Source: Scatophagus argus
Lineage: Eukaryota; Chordata; Actinopteri; Scatophagidae
Length of the DNA: 64,000 nt
Reading direction: 5' to 3'
NCBI RefSeq assembly: GCF_020382885.2
Contig: NC_058513.1
Span: forward strand, 7,076,774 to 7,140,773
Shown: piece after piece, positions 49,921 through 61,612 of the stretch
Numbering within the stretch: position 1 is the stretch's first letter
How the letters are laid out: every line of letters begins with the position of its first letter
Program-made: the position numbers and the translations under genes
Notes under the pieces: generated by a model
The model's database searches: none
Seen by the model: only the letters and a program-made list of their open reading frames with translations
What the model was told of the DNA's origin: nothing

Positions 49921-52121
49921 GTAATAACATTATAAAACTGGTTTGGTGATTGTAAAGTGTGTGCCAGTAGTTTGACCAGAGGGCTTCTTTTCCCATCAGC
50001 AGCACTTTTCTGACTAATTATTAACTTCAAGTTTCCTTGTCTCTGTCTGTAAACACAATAGCTACCTTACTGACTGAATTTCCCTTTACTATGTGTCAAA
50101 CAAATGATGACAGAAGTGTCACATTTGTTACATTTTATTTTTATCTTTTACTGAGCAAACAGATTACAATATAATGGAGAGTTTGTCTGACTAAATCATC
50201 AGTCAAGTTAAAATGTAAAACGGATTTCATACTGCAGTGATACATCACCCAGTTTGGTTTAAGGTCATTTGGTTGGTGACAGTTTGTGACAATTTATCAC
50301 TTTTACAGAGACACTTTTGATAAGCACTCAAACAAGCCCTCGATATGGTGGCTGGTGTGTGTGTTTGATCACTGCTTATCACTGAACAAAGAAACCCCAA
50401 AACATTGAATGTCAGACTGAAATGTTTTCTTTTTGTCAAATATAATCAGATGTCCCCGAGACTACACTTTATGTTTACTGACTAATTATGACCCAGGTTT
50501 CATTTACACATTAAGTATTCATGTGCTGGGTGTGTATGTGTCTGTTGTTACTTAATCTTCCATCATTGCACAAGTTTAAAAACAACTGAACAGGAAACGG
50601 CTCACCTTTCAGCTGAGGTTTTATTGTTTGACTTTTGAAATCACAAAAATGCCTTTAATGTCATTGCATTTCCAGGAAATGTTGTGAATTCTGCCTTTGA
50701 ATAATGTGTTTGTGTTGAATATTTAAAAAAAAGGGATAGAAGGTTGTACTCGGGTACATTTACATCGCTAATATGCTGTTGAGGTTTAGCAGGTATAATG
50801 TTTTTAATTTAGCATCTGCGCATGCTCACATTTTTCAATTAGCTCTAACCACAAAGCAGACAGGTGGACAGATTGTAATTGTTTTGCTCATTTTTGGTAA
50901 TAAAGCATAGTGTTGTATTCATTTACAACACTGCAATTAATCCTGTGGGAGTCTATGTAATGGTTACTTTTCTCAAAAGCAGTTTATATGTATATTACAA
51001 TCCAGTAGTCCAGTAGTTGCTGAGATATTTCAGTTTCAGTGTGAACAAAAGAGGTGGACAAACCGGTAGACCAGTGGACTCATGCTGTCATCCTTTGACC
51101 CAAAAAATAAAAAAACAATTTGAACAAAAGCTCCACTCACAAATCTCACACAAAAGCTTGACTCATGAAAATACACACTCATATTTTTGACTTTTTTGAG
51201 AGTGTGTGTGTGTGTGTGTGTGTGCTGTCAAATGGCACAAGGATATGCTGCCCAGAACCCTCCAAAACGCTTCTGATGGTAATTCACAAAGACGCAGCAA
51301 CATTATGGATGCATGAAGAACCACTATACTTGCCCATCAGCCCTGATTGATGCGAATGCTTTGTGAAAGTAGAGCATGGCTCCAGCTCAGTCACAAAACT
51401 TCAGCCTCCCAGCAACAAAGTGCAACGAGAATTTAAAAATTTACTTAGTGTGTTTTTTTTCCTGATGATTACACCAGCAATGGAGAATGTGGAGTTCTTT
51501 CAAGTTCACTGGTTTTTCAGGGTAGGAAGTCAAATGTAAAGTGAGCAGGCAGATCACTGACCTCTCCCAAGGAATTTCAGACAGAGTTCAGTGAAGCATC
51601 AAGTACATACAGTATGTCCAGCTTGTAAATATCTTGTTGCTATTGTACTGTATGTTGATTTCAAATAATAACGTATTATTAATTATTATTATTGAAGTTA
51701 ATGGTTTAAAAGCCCACAGATGTATTATTTAGGAACTGTATGAAAATGATTGGGGTGGGGGGCTCCCCAGTGTCATCAATAATTTTCTTAGTCTTTGCCT
51801 TTGATTTATTGCAACACTGTCCTCCAATATCTTAAATTTATATAACAGAAATGAGTTGGTACAATTTGTTTCATTATAAATAACCTAAAATGCAAAGTAT
51901 ACACATGTATGGTTATGTCGCCATGCTTAGTTTAATATTCACATTGATATTCTAACAGAAAGGAATTTGAATTAGTTCTGATGATGCGTAGGCCTGTACA
52001 GCATCAGATTAGATAACTGTCGGCCATATCTAAACTGATTGCAAGATGAACTTGTAAAGAGAAGGCCAGTATCATCATTTCCCATTCCTTGAGAATGACA
52101 CAGAAGCATTTTCTGATCTGA

Positions 52122-53437
52122 AGGTGGGTGTGTGTGCACGTACAAATGCAGTACGCATATCAAAATGACAATGCTAGGTCAAAACATTTTCACATTTAGA
52201 CATACCAATAGAATTTGATCAATGATCAGCATCAGCTTATACCTACGGATTCTCTCTAGAGATGAACGGACAAGCCCATTACAGTTTCATAAGTCATCAC
52301 CTTAGAGTCTGGTCTGACATGAATAGGGAGTCTTATGTCATTAGTTTTATATAATGGCCATGAGAACATAGTGCCAGTTCCTGCCTGTAATTCTTTCCAC
52401 TTGTTTCCTTCTTAGCTCCTCTCTGCTGCTGTTGTCCTTTGTGTAACTCAATTATACCGCATTGCTGCACACGTGTGATCGCTTGACACATTCACACACA
52501 ACATATTACATGTGGGTGTGTGCACATACAAATGCAGTACGCATATCAAAATGACGATGCTATGTCAAAACATTTTCACATTTAGACTTTAAAATAGGGG
52601 CGGCATAGTGGTGCAGTGGTTAGCACTGTCCTCTTAGCAAGAGGGTTCCAGGTTCGAATCCCGGTCTGGGCCCTTCTATGTGGAGTTTGCATGTTCTCCT
52701 TGTGCCTGCGTGGGTTTTCTCCGGGTACTCCGGCTTCCTCCCACAATACCAAAAACATGCACATTAGGTTAATTGGCTACTCTACATTGCCCCTAGGTGT
52801 GAGTGTGAGAGTGTGTGGTTGTCTGTCTTTGTGTGTTGGCCCTGCGATTGACTGGTGACCAGTCCAGGGTGTACCCCGCCTCTCGCCCGTAGTCAGCTGG
52901 GATAGGCCCCAGTTCCCCCGCGACCCTGACGGATAAGTGGTATAGAAAATGGATGGATGGACTTTCCAATAGAATTTGATCAATGATCAGCATCAGCTTA
53001 TACCTATGTCCTGATGGGAACTCCAATAAAAGAAAAGGTCATTTATTTTGACCCGTAAACCCTAATTGAAAATAGTAACACCATGTTAAGCTTAGTGATT
53101 CTCTCTAGAGATGAACGGACAAGCCCATTACAGTTTCATAAGTCATCACCTTAGAGTCTGGTCTGACATGAATAGGGAGTCTTATGTCATTAGTTTTATA
53201 TAATGGCCATGAGAACATAGTGCCAGTTCCTGCCTGTAATTCTTTCCACTTGTTTCCTTCTTAGCTCCTCTCTGCTGCTGTTGTCCTTTGTGTAACTCAA
53301 TTATACCACATTGCTGCACACATGTGATCGCTTGACACATTCACACACAACATATTACATGTGGGTGTGTGCACATACAAATGCAGTACGCATATCAAAA
53401 TGACGACGCTATGTCAAAACATTTTCACATTTAGACT
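52122..53437. repeat. Local tandem duplication split by a SINE
   Basis: Three segments repeat in order. P is at 52,122-52,200, 52,513-52,588 and 53,358-53,437. S is at 52,207-52,244 and 52,969-53,005. Q is at 52,251-52,512 and 53,098-53,357. The order is P S Q P, SINE, S, extra 92 bp, Q, P. The Q copies differ at only a few bases, so this small duplication is young. It is unrelated to the 11.6 kb array. Confidence 0.9.
52598..52962 (+). mobile_element. Full-length tRNA-derived SINE
   Basis: A complete teleost SINE. It has a tRNA-like head (GTGGTGCAGTGGTTAGC, then GTTCGAATCCCGG), a conserved body (GTTTGCATGTTCTCC, GGGTTTTCTCCGGGTACTCC), a 3' part resembling RTE-type elements (GGGTGTACCCCGCCTCTCGCCC) and a GGATGGATGGA tail. 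GACTTT occurs at both flanks, a likely target duplication. It is the intact relative of the SINE heads in the 11.6 kb units. Confidence 0.85.
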
Positions 53438-53760
53438 TTCCAGCAGAGCATGCCAGAACTTTGTGTCTTTGCTTTGATTCTTATCCTTATTATCTCAGTA
53501 CATTTGGTTCCATAAACACACAAAAAATGAAATGTCATGCCAGAGGTGCAGAAAACACCAACTGTAACTGTGGTGTCAGCATCTTTTAGGGTGCATTTCA
53601 CTGTTACTCTAAGGGTCTCTTAAAACTGTTTTGGTCTTTCTGTCTGGCAACCATTTGAAGCAGAAATACCTGAAAAGATATATCCAAATATCTGCTCTTC
53701 AGTATTCATTACACACTTATGAATCTTGCTACTTGCTCAAATTTGGGCTCTTTTCTGTCT

Positions 53761-53892
53761 TCACTGATGCTGAATGGATAGTTAGCCTGACATTCTCTGC
53801 TGGTTGCCAGGTTCAGAGTGGAGGATGCAGCCTGTCAGTGGATTGTTGTGTGATTTCAAGAAGGGGATATAACCTTGCTTGTCATTCACTTA
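53761..53892 (-). pseudogene. Decayed copy of part of noxo1 exon 8
   Basis: The minus strand aligns by eye with the start of the last noxo1 exon (56,850-57,012). The correspondence runs through AAT-GA-AAG, GGTTATATCCCC, GACAGGC, and CTCTGAACCTGGCAACCA. The frame is lost: TGA codons and indels are present. It is an old partial duplicate, about 3 kb downstream of the real gene's end. Confidence 0.7.
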
Positions 53893-53979
53893 ACTTGCCA
53901 ATGAACTTCCTAACTGGTAGATGTTGTTGCTATTATTCTAATTAGTTTGTTTGTTTATTATTGAGTTTTATTGAAAAGC

Positions 53980-54480
53980 GCTCTGTAACTTTAGTGAGAG
54001 GTGCAGATATTCGGGAAACATTCTGTTTCTACTATCTCTACTAATGAATGAGGGAATATTGCTGCAAATTAGATTTTATTAACCTGTTTGTTTGAAACTT
54101 ACAATGAACTTGCACGAATGTGCATGTGATTTAGAATAAGATAAGAATTCAGTACATATTGTACATAAAGCTGCAAGCACATATTCATACCATGAGCAGC
54201 AATACAAAAATAGAAGGTAGTCAACTCTTCAGGTGTGCTGACAGTTTGTTAACCACACCCGTCAGATTTCAAAAGATCATTGGAAAGTCGTTTAAGAGGC
54301 TGTCATGCAGGCATTCACCGTGTTCACTGGTGTATACTCTGCTGTTGTTAGGCTGACCTGTTGGAAGCCATATATTAACTTTCATTAGAAGAAACTATGT
54401 GTTAACTGTGTTAAAAACTGTGATAAGAGAAAAGAGGGATACATAATATAAAATTAAAATATTAAACTCTTCAATTGCAA
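53980..54480. repeat. Diverged duplicate block, first copy
   Basis: Similar to 55,300-55,950. Shared landmarks are CTACTAATGAATGAGGG, GATTTTATTAACCTGT, AATTCAGTACAT, GCACATATTCATA, CCGTCAGATTTC or CCCTCAGATTTC, and AAACTCTTCAA or AACCTCTTCAA. Clearly older than the 11.6 kb array. No coding was seen. Confidence 0.7.
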
Positions 54481-54889
54481 CCATCTATCTGTTTCATGAA
54501 ACATATACGTTGTCTCATGTGTGTATCATGGACAGTACATGTATTTCACAATCAGATTTCGCCATCATTTAGAACCATGTAATCTTCAATATTATGAAAC
54601 ACAAATATTAAAAATAGCTCAGACATGGTTTTCCTGTTTGACAGGGGAAATTACCTGGAAAAAAAATGCCACACATACACTGTCAATCATACCAGGGCTA
54701 TTTTTTCTGTTTGCGATGTCTTCTAGGATTCTATTCACCTGTGTTTAAGTATATTTATGTGCAGTACATAAGATAGGCCAAAATTCTCTTTTAAGATGAC
54801 CTAACATTATGTTCAGAATGTGAATGTGAAGAAATAACAGTAGTGAAGTTATGCCAAAGAAGTATTGTAGACCCCCCTCCTGCTCACAC

Positions 54890-55062
54890 AGTGCACCCAT
54901 GACTGTACTCCTGGACACAAAGAGAACTCTGCATGCAGACGACACCACCATCCCTGGCCAGATTACAAACAACAATAAGAGTTCATATCAAGAGGACGTC
55001 CACAATCCTGAGGAGTGGTGCACAGACACCAGCCTGCTGCTCAACTTCAATAAGAGCCCAGA
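54890..55062 (+). mobile_element. LINE reverse-transcriptase fragment
   Basis: The plus strand reads HADDTTIPGQITNNN then EDVHNPEEWCTDTSLLLNFNKS. This is the catalytic ADD region and the following segment of an L2/Rex1-type reverse transcriptase. It is a short decayed piece from a family different from the L2 in the array, which has FSDD. Confidence 0.75.
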
Positions 55063-55132
55063 AGAGCCCAGACCAGGATTCAAACCTGGAACCCTCTTGC
55101 TGTGAGGCAACAGTGCTAACCACTGCACTTAT
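55063..55132 (-). mobile_element. SINE head fragment, reverse orientation
   Basis: The minus strand reads AGTGCAGTGGTTAGCACTG, then TTTGAATCCTGGTCTGGGC, the tRNA-like head of the same SINE family as at 52,598. It is fused directly to the LINE fragment. Confidence 0.75.
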
Positions 55133-55299
55133 CTCAAAATCCATTTTGTTTATGTATGAAGTGAATTAGCTAGCTAGAAACATTCAGAGATAAATCCTGC
55201 ACTTCTTTCTTATTGATGGCAAATTATTATACTATATTCCTCATATTTCATTTTTATAACTTATGTTTTAGGTTTTATTTAGTTTTATCATTTAGTTTT

Positions 55300-55950
55300 A
55301 TTGTAAAGCACTTTGTTACTCGAACTGAATTAAAAAAAAAAAAAAGACAAAAAGGAAAAAAGAAATGTAGCCAGAGGTGCAGACACTTGTAAAAACATGG
55401 TGCTTTTGCCTCTGTACTAATGAATGAGGGACATTTCACTACTTTGTCACAAATCTGATTTTATTAACCTGTGCATGTGAAACCCACACAAAGGCTTGCA
55501 CACCTTGCTCTTACATGTTAAAATTCAGTACATAGCATGCATAAGGCTGCAACCACATATTCATATAATAAGCGGTTGTCAAGGTAAGGTTGTCATTAAA
55601 TACAATCATGCTGCAGAATAAGCCATTCCTTTCTGTCTGCTGTTAGCTTGTTTACCACATCCCTCAGATTTCACTGTGCTGATTTGAAAGTCAGTTAAGA
55701 CGCCTTCGCACAGGCATGAGTCTGTGTATGCTTTTCAACTTCAGAAAGAAAGAAATTAGTTGAATACAATATACAAGCAGGTAAAATAGTAAGAAGTTAA
55801 ATAAATGGCGCATATTAATTAAGTGATATGTTTTTCTTCTGTCATCATTCAACAGGTTGAAGTTACAGCTGTGCCCTGATCTCTATGAGGATACATTTGA
55901 GGAAAGAGGAATACGTAAAATACAATGTAAATATTTAACCTCTTCAACTC
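55300..55950. repeat. Diverged duplicate block, second copy
   Basis: The partner of 53,980-54,480, lying just downstream of the noxo1 3' end. With the exon 8 relic at 53,761 it suggests that the noxo1 3' flank was duplicated long ago. Confidence 0.7.
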
Positions 55951-56339
55951 CAACAATCCAACACTCCAACACCTTAAGTGGCTTTAAAACTAGAAAAAAA
56001 ACCCATTGTTTTACCACTGCATGAAAATGTCACCTATACATTTTCTTCTACCTGCTCCCTTGAATGCTTCACTGAAGCTACAGTCTTACGCTGAGTGAAA
56101 TATTCGTACCTAGGACGCTTTGTTCCATTTGATCAACTGCAATAGTTCTAGACATTTTTTCAGACATAGACATTTTATGGAATTCATTGTACAGTTTTCT
56201 TTTATGCACAGTGCTGCACAAGCCTCATTTGACTGACCCATAGACCCATGAAAAGATCTGTGAAGTTGAATAGTTTAAACTTACATGAGTTCATAATAAA
56301 TCAAAAACATTGTAGTAAACAAGAGAGTATGATTAAGAA

Positions 56340-56345
56340 TTTATT
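56340..56345 (-). terminator. Candidate noxo1 polyadenylation signal
   Basis: AATAAA on the minus strand only 14 nt past the stop codon. Usage so close to the stop would give a very short 3' UTR, so a downstream signal is also possible. Confidence 0.45.
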
Positions 56346-56359
56346 TTCAAAGCCATTCC

Positions 56360-59154
56360 CTAGCGACTGTGGACTGACTCTGGCTGAATCTGAAGCCGGG
56401 TCTTAGTGGACAGGGCTGCCTTGCGAGTCATGGTGGTGCAGCGGGTCAGGATCTCCTCAGTTTTGGGTCTGGGTGGCACTCTGGGAGTGACTGAGGCCGT
56501 CTCACTGCTGTCAGAGGTGAAAGATTCAGAGCCCTCGGAATTTGTACTGGAGGTGCGGCTACAGAGACTGGGATCAGGGCTTCTGCGCCCACTCTTGTTG
56601 ACACTGGGCTGGCGACGCAGTTGCTGCGCTTCCTCTTTGAAATTTGAGGATGAGTCACTGTTTGAGGAGAGGCCAGAGAAGCTGGACTCTCTGCTTGTGT
56701 TGATCATGCTGTGTGCATGGCTGTCTGAAGTTGAGGCACCCCTCTCCATCTGCGTTCGCAACCAGCCGTCAGAGAGAACATCCAGAGATTGGGCCTTGTG
56801 GAGACGCCCTGGCGCAGGTCTGGGCTGATCTGCAGAATCCAGTTGCAGGTTTATTTCTTCATTGATGTTGGATTGATAAGAAGCCTGAGGTTCTCTGGTG
56901 GTTGCCAGGTTCAGAGTGGAGCTATGCAGGTTTCTCTGCAGGCTGTAAAAGCCTGTCCGTGGGTTATTGTATGGCTGCAGGTACATAGAGGGGATGTAAC
57001 CTGTCTTTCCATTGAATCTGAAGAGAGGATTGCAAAAAAGAAAGGATTTTATTTCAACCTGTGAATCATAATTCAACATGGTAACAGAAATGACATTTCA
57101 TTATGTGTGGGGAAATCTGATGCTGTCTGATGTGGTCTATACCTCAACTTTTATTTTGACTACCTTAACTATCTTTCAAATTCTAGATAGGCACTGATAA
57201 GTGTGTGATATGTTTGCATTAAAGATACTGAAAGGTCACTGATGATGAATGTCACTACAACCTTTTTTGTGTTCATGTTCCCTATAATCTCTATTGTTTG
57301 GAGTGTAGATAGTAAATATTGGGATACCTGATGAGCCACCAGCCATTGTCAGACTTTCTCAGCACCTCAACCACAGAGCCAATGGGCACAGAAACCTCGT
57401 CATCCTTGTTAGTCAAGTAATTCTTCACGGCACAGTACAGGGTACCTAAAGATAGCAAGAAAATAAGCTCAAGCAAAGAAGCAGGTACTGCTGTACAGCT
57501 AAAATCTGTTTTGAAATGTGGTAAAATGAGGACACAGATTGTTTTTCTAAAAATTTCAGTTTTGGTCAAAGGGAAAGGTCAGTGGTTAAATAGTGCTCCC
57601 TAGTGGTGGTAGTTTCTTTCTAGGATACAAGTGTGTCCTGCGACTACAAAGAAGTATCACACCTCCTAGCTGGAATCCAGAGTCATCATCTCCTTCTGCA
57701 TCCCATAACTCCAGGTAAGGAGCAGGAAACCAAGCCAAGCACTTATTCTCGTTTTCCACCAGCCACCACCCTGGAAAGGAAATAAAACATTTCAGCATAA
57801 CAGAAATGAGTCAGGTAGACAGGGAGGTCAGGGTTCAGAGACGGTGGTTTGTCACATTAAGATCAAATGCTATATGAGAACTACAGCACTGACCTGCAGG
57901 GTCTTTGATCAGGACATCCAGTTTCTCATCCACAGCCACCTTGAATGGACGATTCTTGGTGTCTTTTGTCTCATAAGGAGCCACACAGCGGTAAGTCCTG
58001 GTGACAAAAGGGTGGGTGACGCTGCTTGCATGCTGACGAGCCGCACCACCTCCTCCTCCTCCACTGCCATCGGGCAGATCATCAGACAGCAGGATCACGA
58101 TGCTGTGTGAGAGAGAGAGGCTACATTGAAAACAGAGCTCCTATCAAACCTCCAGCGTAATCCGAGCTAAACGCTGATGACAAACCCACCTGTTCTTGGT
58201 GAAGTCTGACTGCAGGTCATGGTCTTTGGGCATGAAGAACTGTGTGACCTCTGAGCTCTGAGTCACAGTTATGTCGCATTTCAGCAGTTTGTCGCAATAG
58301 TTTTCCAGGAACTTCATGCGTTGGACAGATCGCTTGGATCCTTTCTGCTGGAGGCTGTTCTTCCTGGCCTTCCCTGGACAGAGGAGAGGATATGGTTCTG
58401 AGATTAATACTGCATTCACTGAGAAAGCGAGGAGCAGATGAACACTAAATGCTCCAATGCCCCATTTTTTTTTTCACAAAATGCATGATGTATTTACAAC
58501 ACCAATACAACAAAAAGATGTATTAAGGATACGACCTATTTCATCTTTAGACATCCTCAAGGTGGAATGAGGCAGGCTAAATGAACCAGGTTTATTTTAT
58601 TTTGCCCTTCCTTGCATTACTGGCTGCTTATACCGCGATGTGTCACGGCTGGGAGAGAGTTTAAATAGACTGTAATCAATGAGATGTAACAAACAGATGA
58701 AATAATCTTACCTCTAAATTTGGGGATCACTCTGTCATTTCTCCGGAAAGGGTTCATATGAGGGAATCTCTTTTTCAGCTGGCTCTGTTTAAGAAAAAAA
58801 ATATGTTGTTTTTTAAACATTATTACTACAACGTAAATAGCACACTGAATACATTAAAAGCATTTTTTTTTTTACTTACATGAAATTTCCTGAAATTCTG
58901 AAAGGACCTGTAGATAATCACCTCAGTCTGGTCAGACCACAACACAGATATCATGAACATCTGGAGAGAGAGAGAGAGAAAAGGGATCAGACACAGAGAC
59001 ATCATCGAATACAGTAGTGTTATTTAACAGCAATAACAATAATAAAAAAATAAAAAGTAAGCCTCAGGTCTTAAATCACCTTGAGTTTTGGTGTGTCCCT
59101 GAGAACGGCTCCAATGATGCGAACACTGATTACAAAGCGCTGTTCCCCGACCAT
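56360..59154 (-). CDS. NADPH oxidase organizer 1
   Basis: A membrane-recruited scaffold that assembles NOX1/NOX3-type NADPH oxidases. Coding exons on the minus strand: 59,154-59,080; 58,960-58,880; 58,784-58,712; 58,373-58,190; 58,102-57,894; 57,770-57,663; 57,445-57,328; 57,017-56,360. All are GT-AG with consistent phase, giving 501 residues. The PX domain (about 1-135) has YRSF with Arg43, the usual phosphoinositide contact. A glycine run at 152-157 leads to SH3-1 (about 173-230, GWWLVENEN and AWFPAPYLE). SH3-2 spans about 246-300 (NGWWLIRFNGKTGYIPSMYL). These SH3s bind p22phox in the family. A Ser-rich tail ends with PRVPPRPK (461-468), the likely site for the NOXA1 SH3, and TRCTTMTRKA, matching human NOXO1. 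It is longer than human NOXO1 (about 370 residues) because of the Ser-rich tail. The start has an in-frame TAG upstream and a good context (ACCATGG). Confidence 0.93.
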
Positions 59155-59226
59155 GGTTACGCTTCTCTGTGCTCCTGCTCGCTGGATGAAAAGCTGCTGC
59201 GTTGACTTCAGTCTCAGGATGAGCTC

Positions 59227-59262
59227 CTACTGCCGCTCTGCCGCGGTCATGCTGCAGCTCAT
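59227..59262 (-). promoter_or_regulatory. Upstream ORF in the noxo1 leader
   Basis: ATG at 59,262 opens an 11-residue frame (MSCSMTAAERQ) ending in TAG at 59,229-59,227, 72 nt before the noxo1 start and in the same frame. If transcription begins above it, the uORF could reduce translation of noxo1. The transcription start is unknown. Confidence 0.4.
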
Positions 59263-59648
59263 TTAAATACAGGTATCGCAGTACAGGGAGGGAGGGAGAG
59301 GGAGGGAGGGAGGGGCGCCGGAGTTGTGAGTGAAGCCATCTGAAGGCTGAAAAGGATGCACGTATCCAAAGGTGTGGCCAGCAGCAGCAGTCACTCAGGT
59401 GAGGCTGGATATTCCATCACACTGGTTAGCGTCACAGAAATTATTCAGGGGAATGCAGACGAACTGGATGCAATTAATTTCAGGAAAACATAGCCTACAG
59501 ACATGTGTCCATAGAAAAAAATGTCCAAAAAAATGCTTTTAGCATGAAGAACTCACTTTCTGTTGGCGTGCTTGTTAATCAGTGTAGACTTTTACGACAA
59601 TAGATAAGAATAATGTTTTCACCATGTATAATAATTTCTATGTTGAGG

Positions 59649-60037
59649 GGCCAGACGCATTGCCACAGATCCCACCCACCCGGGCAACGAACTGTTTGTA
59701 CCGCTTCCATCAGGAAAGCGTTTCAGGAACATTAAAACCAGCACCAACAGACTCAGGGACAGCTTCTGTAAAAGCAACAGCCCACCTGCAGTGAAACACT
59801 CACATTCCACCCCCTACAGGAATTTCACACATGTACCCCCCACCCAGCCACACTCACAGCATACCATAGACTGGCACCTTAGTGCACCTTATCTTTTCTT
59901 GCCTGGAGTTTTACATCTTCATATTTTTCTTAAATGTTCATTTTAAATATTTTGTGCTATTTATTTAAATCGAGAATCACTCCAAATTTTCGTTATGCTC
60001 GCATAATGACAATAAAGGCTCTTGAATCTTGAATCTT
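59649..60037 (+). mobile_element. L2 LINE 3' fragment
   Basis: It matches the C-terminal codons of the array's second L2 (RRIATDPTHPGN, LPSGKRF, NRLRDSF) and then its 3' UTR with AATAAAGGCTCTTGAATC. It is diverged and frameshifted, and independent of the array copies. Confidence 0.85.
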
Positions 60038-60039
60038 GT

Positions 60040-61435
60040 TGGAAAACCTAGGGCTTTATTAGATTTATTTTATTGCCTTAAACCCATTAAGAGCAAATAA
60101 TCAGTACATTTAAAGAAATTAGTATGTAGGGCCAGTGGTAGTACCTTTAAAGTGATGATAGCCATAGAGTACTTGTAGAGTACTCGTACTCTACTGGTGT
60201 CTACATACTCTACTGGTATTTGATACCTTTTTTGCACTTGGTTTGTGTCCATGGTGTGAATGGAAGCATTCTGGAAAATGGCTGCACTAAACTGTCAACT
60301 CAAATACACCAATCTCAACTTCACTCCACCACAGACTCTATGGATTATAGCTGCTGTGGACGTGGCCCAGTCACGGTATTGTATTGCACGTGTGTCTTAA
60401 ATTTCAGGAATTACTCCATAGCCCTTATCATAATTAAAGGAGCTGGAATAAGGATATTGACTTTGTCGTGGTATTTCCTCGCTCTGACCGGACTCTGTTT
60501 ATTTTTGTCAAGATTTCATTGCATATCAGCTGCTCCGCTCCTGTTTTCCTCATTCGCTTCCCAGCATCTCCTGCATACTCAACTCCTGTAATTAAAACCA
60601 TGTGGCACGTGCAGTCACTTGACACTCGTCATCTGGCAGCAATATACCTTATCAGGAGAAGCTGTGGAGAGCTGTGTGTGAATGTGTGTCACTGAACCTG
60701 CCTGAACAGGTAAGAACGTGCATGTGTGTGTTTGGGGGAAGGGAGCAGGTGTTTCTTCAAAGTGAGGATTGCATGAGAGGGCAGGAGTTAGACGGGGTTA
60801 TCCTGACCATTTATTAGATGGACGGGGGTGTGGAGTCCCTGTCTGAAGTGATGCCAGCATTCTATCACACACACACACACACCTTTTGTATGTGAAAGGT
60901 CAGGACTGTCCAGCTTTGCACACAACCTGAGAAGATGTCAACACCTGAGAGTAAGAAAGAGCAGGCAAAGGCACAGAGTGTGTGCAGAAATGTGTACAAA
61001 TAAAAAAAAAACACACATAACACACACTCATGCACGCAGTGGCACAAGGGGGAAATGAAATGTAAAAAATACATGAACTCTTTGGCGTGAGTTGTACACA
61101 TTCCTGGCAGGATGTTTTAGCCTTTGATGTCTGTGACTATACCCAAGTGGTAGATCATGTCTCAGAATGTGAGTTCAGACTAGTGCAGCAATGTCAGTCT
61201 TATGCACACCAACTAACTGCTATCTTTTGATATGCTCCATTATTAACTGGTGCTGGAACTAGTGTTAGCAGGCAATTTGATTGCAGGATTTGGCTGCAAA
61301 AGTGTGCATTTTGGGAATTAACTGTTGGGTTTTCTGCACTACCAGTAAATTGTCTATGATTTGCCAGTTTCAAACAATTCTTTGCACAAGGTGAGGCACC
61401 AAACAGTAACCACAACAGAGGTGTGTCCACTCAGC
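60040..61435. other. Intergenic DNA
   Basis: No recognised gene. A 75-codon open frame at 60,468-60,695 and a shorter one on the other strand have no family features. One CA run lies at 60,866-60,882. Confidence 0.4.
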
Positions 61436-61437
61436 AA

Positions 61438-61612
61438 CTTTCAGTTCAGTTTATTTACATAGCACCAAGTCACAACAAAAGTTTTCTAATGACACTTTCC
61501 AATTAGAGCAGGTATAGACGAAACTCTGTAATTAAATTTTGTGATACAGAGAGCCCAACATTTCCCCCATGAGCAAGCACTTGGCAACAGTGGGAGGAAA
61601 AATTGCCTGTAA
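61438..61612 (-). mobile_element. Teleost interspersed repeat, partial
   Basis: TTCAGTTCAGTTTATTTACATAG, then CCATGAGCAAGCACTTGGC and AGTGGGAGGAAAAA, is the reverse complement of a very common fish repeat ending in a TGAACTGAA tail. The family name is uncertain. Confidence 0.6.

Larger units (their letters stand above)
46400..52115. other. Intergenic stretch with no recognised gene
   Basis: AT-rich DNA between tex2 and the 52 kb duplication. Apart from microsatellites listed separately, I saw no coding exon, RNA gene or clear transposon. A small (ACTAG)n-like run sits at about 46,790-46,810. Confidence 0.5.

Noticed and set aside
53631-53945. 104-codon plus-strand frame
   Set aside because: It overlaps the antisense of the noxo1 exon 8 relic and has no domain.
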